A stretch of DNA of 45,141 nucleotides from Devosia sp. (GTDB lineage Bacteria > Pseudomonadota > Alphaproteobacteria > Rhizobiales > Devosiaceae), in assembly GCF_014860165.1 (NCBI RefSeq), contig NZ_JACZKG010000037.1, positions 1 through 45,141 of the forward strand, given 5' to 3'. This document shows, one piece after another, positions 43,411 to 45,141 of the stretch (the first letter of the stretch is position 1; every line of letters begins with the position of its first letter). The position numbers and the translations under genes were made by a program. A model generated the notes under the pieces. That model was not told the DNA's origin, searched no databases, and saw only the letters and a list, made by a program, of their open reading frames with translations.

Positions 43411-44025
43411 TTATTCGGCGGCCTTGGCCGTGGCAGCGTCTTCCTCACGTGCCGACTTGGCAGCCGCTGCCCACCAGGTGAGCTGGTCCAGCATGTCCTT
43501 GGCCGAGTTGCCGATCGAGCCTTCGATCTCTGTCAGCGCCTTGGTGCCACCAAAGCCGGGATGAACCGCCATGAAATCGGCGCCACCGATATGGACGGCC
43601 GAACGGGTCGAGACCATCTGCAGTTCGACGCCAATGCCGCGCAGGTGCTCGACAGCGCGCGCGCCACCAACGGTGCCGTAGCCGACAGCGCCGAACGCCT
43701 TCTTGTTCCAGTTCACATAGGCCTGGTCGATGGCATTCTTGAGGGCGCCGGTGATCGAGCGGTTATATTCGGCAACCACGAAGATGTAGCCGTCGAATTC
43801 GCTGATCTTGTTCTGCCACTTGACCGCGTTCTGGTTCGCCGAAGGCATCCAGGCATTGGATGCTGCTTCGTCGAAGAACGGCAGGTCGAAGTCGCGGAGG
43901 TCGAGAATCTCGGCCTGCAGTTCGGGGCGTTCATTGGCCTTCTCCGCAATCCACTTGGCCGGCAGCTCACCAAAGCGGGTCGGGCGGGTGGACGAGATAA
44001 TAACGGCGATCTTGAGTTTGGACAC
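43411..44025 (-). CDS. NADPH-dependent FMN reductase family protein
   Basis: A 204-residue flavodoxin-like protein. The phosphate-binding loop IISSTRPTRFGELPAKWI and the conserved VVAEYNRSITGALKNAIDQA identify the NADPH-dependent FMN reductase family, which includes chromate and azo reductases. The start is GTG at 44025, supported by a near-perfect ribosome binding site AGGAGG 6 nt upstream. The C-terminal 20 residues are Ala/Glu-rich. It is a single gene with its own terminator. Confidence 0.92.
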   Translation of the reverse strand: MSKLKIAVIISSTRPTRFGELPAKWIAEKANERPELQAEILDLRDFDLPFFDEAASNAWMPSANQNAVKWQNKISEFDGYIFVVAEYNRSITGALKNAIDQAYVNWNKKAFGAVGYGTVGGARAVEHLRGIGVELQMVSTRSAVHIGGADFMAVHPGFGGTKALTEIEGSIGNSAKDMLDQLTWWAAAAKSAREEDAATAKAAE

Positions 44026-44066
44026 TTCTGCCTCCTAGGTAACAAATCGTAACTGAGGCGATATAA

Positions 44067-44483
44067 GTGACCGGCCCGACGACCCGCAAGGAGGCACTTT
44101 TCTGTGGCGCGGCGACAGCGACCTGCCTAGGGCACAGCAATGTAAGTATTTGTCCAAGCAGGTATTTTGCACCGACCCGCCTTCTGGCGAGCCCGTGCAA
44201 GGCCCAAGTGAGCCACCCCGGAAACGGACCGTTCACAAAATCCGACCAATCGGCGCCTATCGTCCTCGGATCGCGATACGCGTCCAATACCGGCAGCCGC
44301 TCCTGGGAGGAAGATATCCTGGGCCGCGATATCCTGCCGTCGGGCAGCAGTGTCGTGATCAACATCGACGATGGCAGCGGCTACTGCAAATACGATTTCC
44401 TGGCCGTTTTCGAGGACGGCGACGAGGTCGTGTCGAACGACAACAACGTCTGCGAACTCAGCGACTTCAACTTCACCGACTGA
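44067..44483 (+). pseudogene. Probable remnant of a small exported protein
   Basis: The open frame has 138 codons. Only the last half, from SRYASNTGSRSWEEDILG through VVINIDDGSGYCKYDFLAVF to the end, looks like a real domain: a short alphaproteobacterial exported domain with W-x-E-D-x-L-G and a C-x-Y-D motif. The first half has no signal peptide, carries many rare-looking codons and does not resemble the usual N terminus. I infer a 5' truncation or frameshift; it could still be an intact divergent gene. Confidence 0.5.
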
Positions 44484-44490
44484 GAATCAA

Positions 44491-44515
44491 GAGGCGCTGG
44501 TTTGCCCAGCGCCTC
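44491..44515. terminator. Shared hairpin between convergent genes
   Basis: GAGGCGCTGG and CCAGCGCCTC form a perfect 10-bp stem with a 5-nt loop, 7 bp after the plus-strand stop and 6 bp after the minus-strand stop. It could terminate both genes. Confidence 0.65.
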
Positions 44516-44521
44516 TCCTGC

Positions 44522-45141
44522 CTACTCCGCCGCCGCTGCAACCAGCCGCACTGGCTTGATCGTGAGCCGCGTGAGGGCGAAGGCCACCACCGCACAGGCG
44601 GCGATGCCGATGACCATGGGTCGCGCGGTGCCATCAAAGAAGCTGCCGACCACCCCCATCACCACCGCCGCCGTTACCAGTTGCAGCGTTCCCATCAGGG
44701 CCGAGGCGGTGCCGGCAATCTGGCCATGCTCCTCCAGCGCCAGCACAGCCGTAGTCGGAATCACCAGCCCGAGAAAGCCGTAGCCGATGAACAGCAGCGC
44801 CGCGAGCACTTCGAGCCGGTCGACGCCCAGCAGCCAGACCACAAGCAAGGCCAGCATGGTGACAATGAAGCCATTGACGGCCGTCCGCACCACCGCATTG
44901 AGCCCGAAGCGGCGCGTCAACACCCCCGTCAGCTGCGACACGCCGATGAACGAGACTGCATTGATCGAGAACATGACGCTATAGAGCGTGGGGTTGAGCC
45001 CGTAGTGGTCGATAAGGATGAAGGACGAATTGGCAAGATAAGCCATGAAGCTGGCCATGCCGAAGGCGCCGATCATGCTCAGGCCAAGGAAGTTGCGGTC
45101 GCGCAGCAGCACGCCATAGCCGCGCAAAGCCGAGCCGATGC
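44522..45141 (-). CDS. MFS drug efflux transporter, Bcr/CflA type (C-terminal half, runs off the right edge)
   Basis: About 206 C-terminal residues with six membrane segments are visible; the frame is open to 45141, so the start lies outside the window. The segment LRGYGVLLRDRNFLGLSMIG followed by ANSSFILIDHYGLNP is typical of Bcr/CflA multidrug exporters, which use proton exchange to expel antibiotics such as bicyclomycin or chloramphenicol. The actual substrate is unknown. Confidence 0.88.
   Translation of the reverse strand, partial: IGSALRGYGVLLRDRNFLGLSMIGAFGMASFMAYLANSSFILIDHYGLNPTLYSVMFSINAVSFIGVSQLTGVLTRRFGLNAVVRTAVNGFIVTMLALLVVWLLGVDRLEVLAALLFIGYGFLGLVIPTTAVLALEEHGQIAGTASALMGTLQLVTAAVVMGVVGSFFDGTARPMVIGIAACAVVAFALTRLTIKPVRLVAAAAE

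Overview
This 45.1 kb window is a GC-rich, densely coded piece of an alphaproteobacterial chromosome. The likely source is a member of Hyphomicrobiales (Rhizobiales), possibly Devosiaceae. The gene families support this: a GPR/RgsE-type polar growth ring protein of 1738 residues (found in polarly growing Rhizobiales), the cysG-DUF2849-cysI order, a CtrA-like box, and many small proteins of alphaproteobacterial type. The genus is inferred from gene content only. I see no phage, insertion sequence, plasmid or CRISPR locus; it reads as ordinary chromosome with a few unusual loci.

Layout, left to right. 1-2373: sulfite assimilation operon on the minus strand (cysG, DUF2849, cysI; cysI runs off the left edge). 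2600-3366: a small secreted protein convergent with an adrenodoxin-type ferredoxin. 3459-6232: prfC (release factor 3) translationally coupled through a TTGA overlap to a METTL25/RRNAD1-like methyltransferase. 6368-12341: a divergent pair, an Hpt phosphotransfer protein and the giant hendecad-repeat GPR homologue, with a CtrA-like box between them. 12615-15110: two tandem MFS paralogues. 15195-18343: an envelope group (GT4 glycosyltransferase, LpxH-like phosphoesterase, exported GH3 hexosaminidase). 18673-21027: an unrecognised multi-pass protein with three PPC-like beta domains. 20993-22939: acsA. 23118-27389: an acetyltransferase-like protein, a flippase/FemAB-like operon, TerC and a small unknown protein. 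27475-27550: tRNA-Lys(CTT). 27684-30597: MscS channel, a small unknown, a HisC-like aminotransferase and an ABM monooxygenase. 30644-32440: leuA with a leucine-rich leader peptide and an attenuator. 32537-35717: a membrane protein, PhzF-like, UPF0303, GFA and Nudix proteins. 35765-37524: a TetR regulator and ilvC, with a 16-bp palindrome upstream. 37579-39401: alpha/beta hydrolase and DUF2157. 39578-41264: old yellow enzyme and a small exported protein. 41321-45141: kup, an NADPH:FMN reductase, a truncated-looking exported-domain remnant, and the end of a Bcr/CflA-type efflux pump.

Two themes stand out. One is envelope and cell-shape biology: the GPR ring protein, Hpt protein, glycosyltransferase/phosphoesterase/hexosaminidase group, flippase plus FemAB pair, and the PPC membrane protein. 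The other is branched-chain amino acid control, with leuA under a leucine leader and ilvC behind a TetR regulator. The most interesting loci are the GPR homologue with its strict 11-residue periodicity, the leuA leader whose downstream structure lacks a U-tract and could act on translation, and the PPC-domain membrane protein of unknown role. All assignments come from reading motifs by eye; no database search was run.
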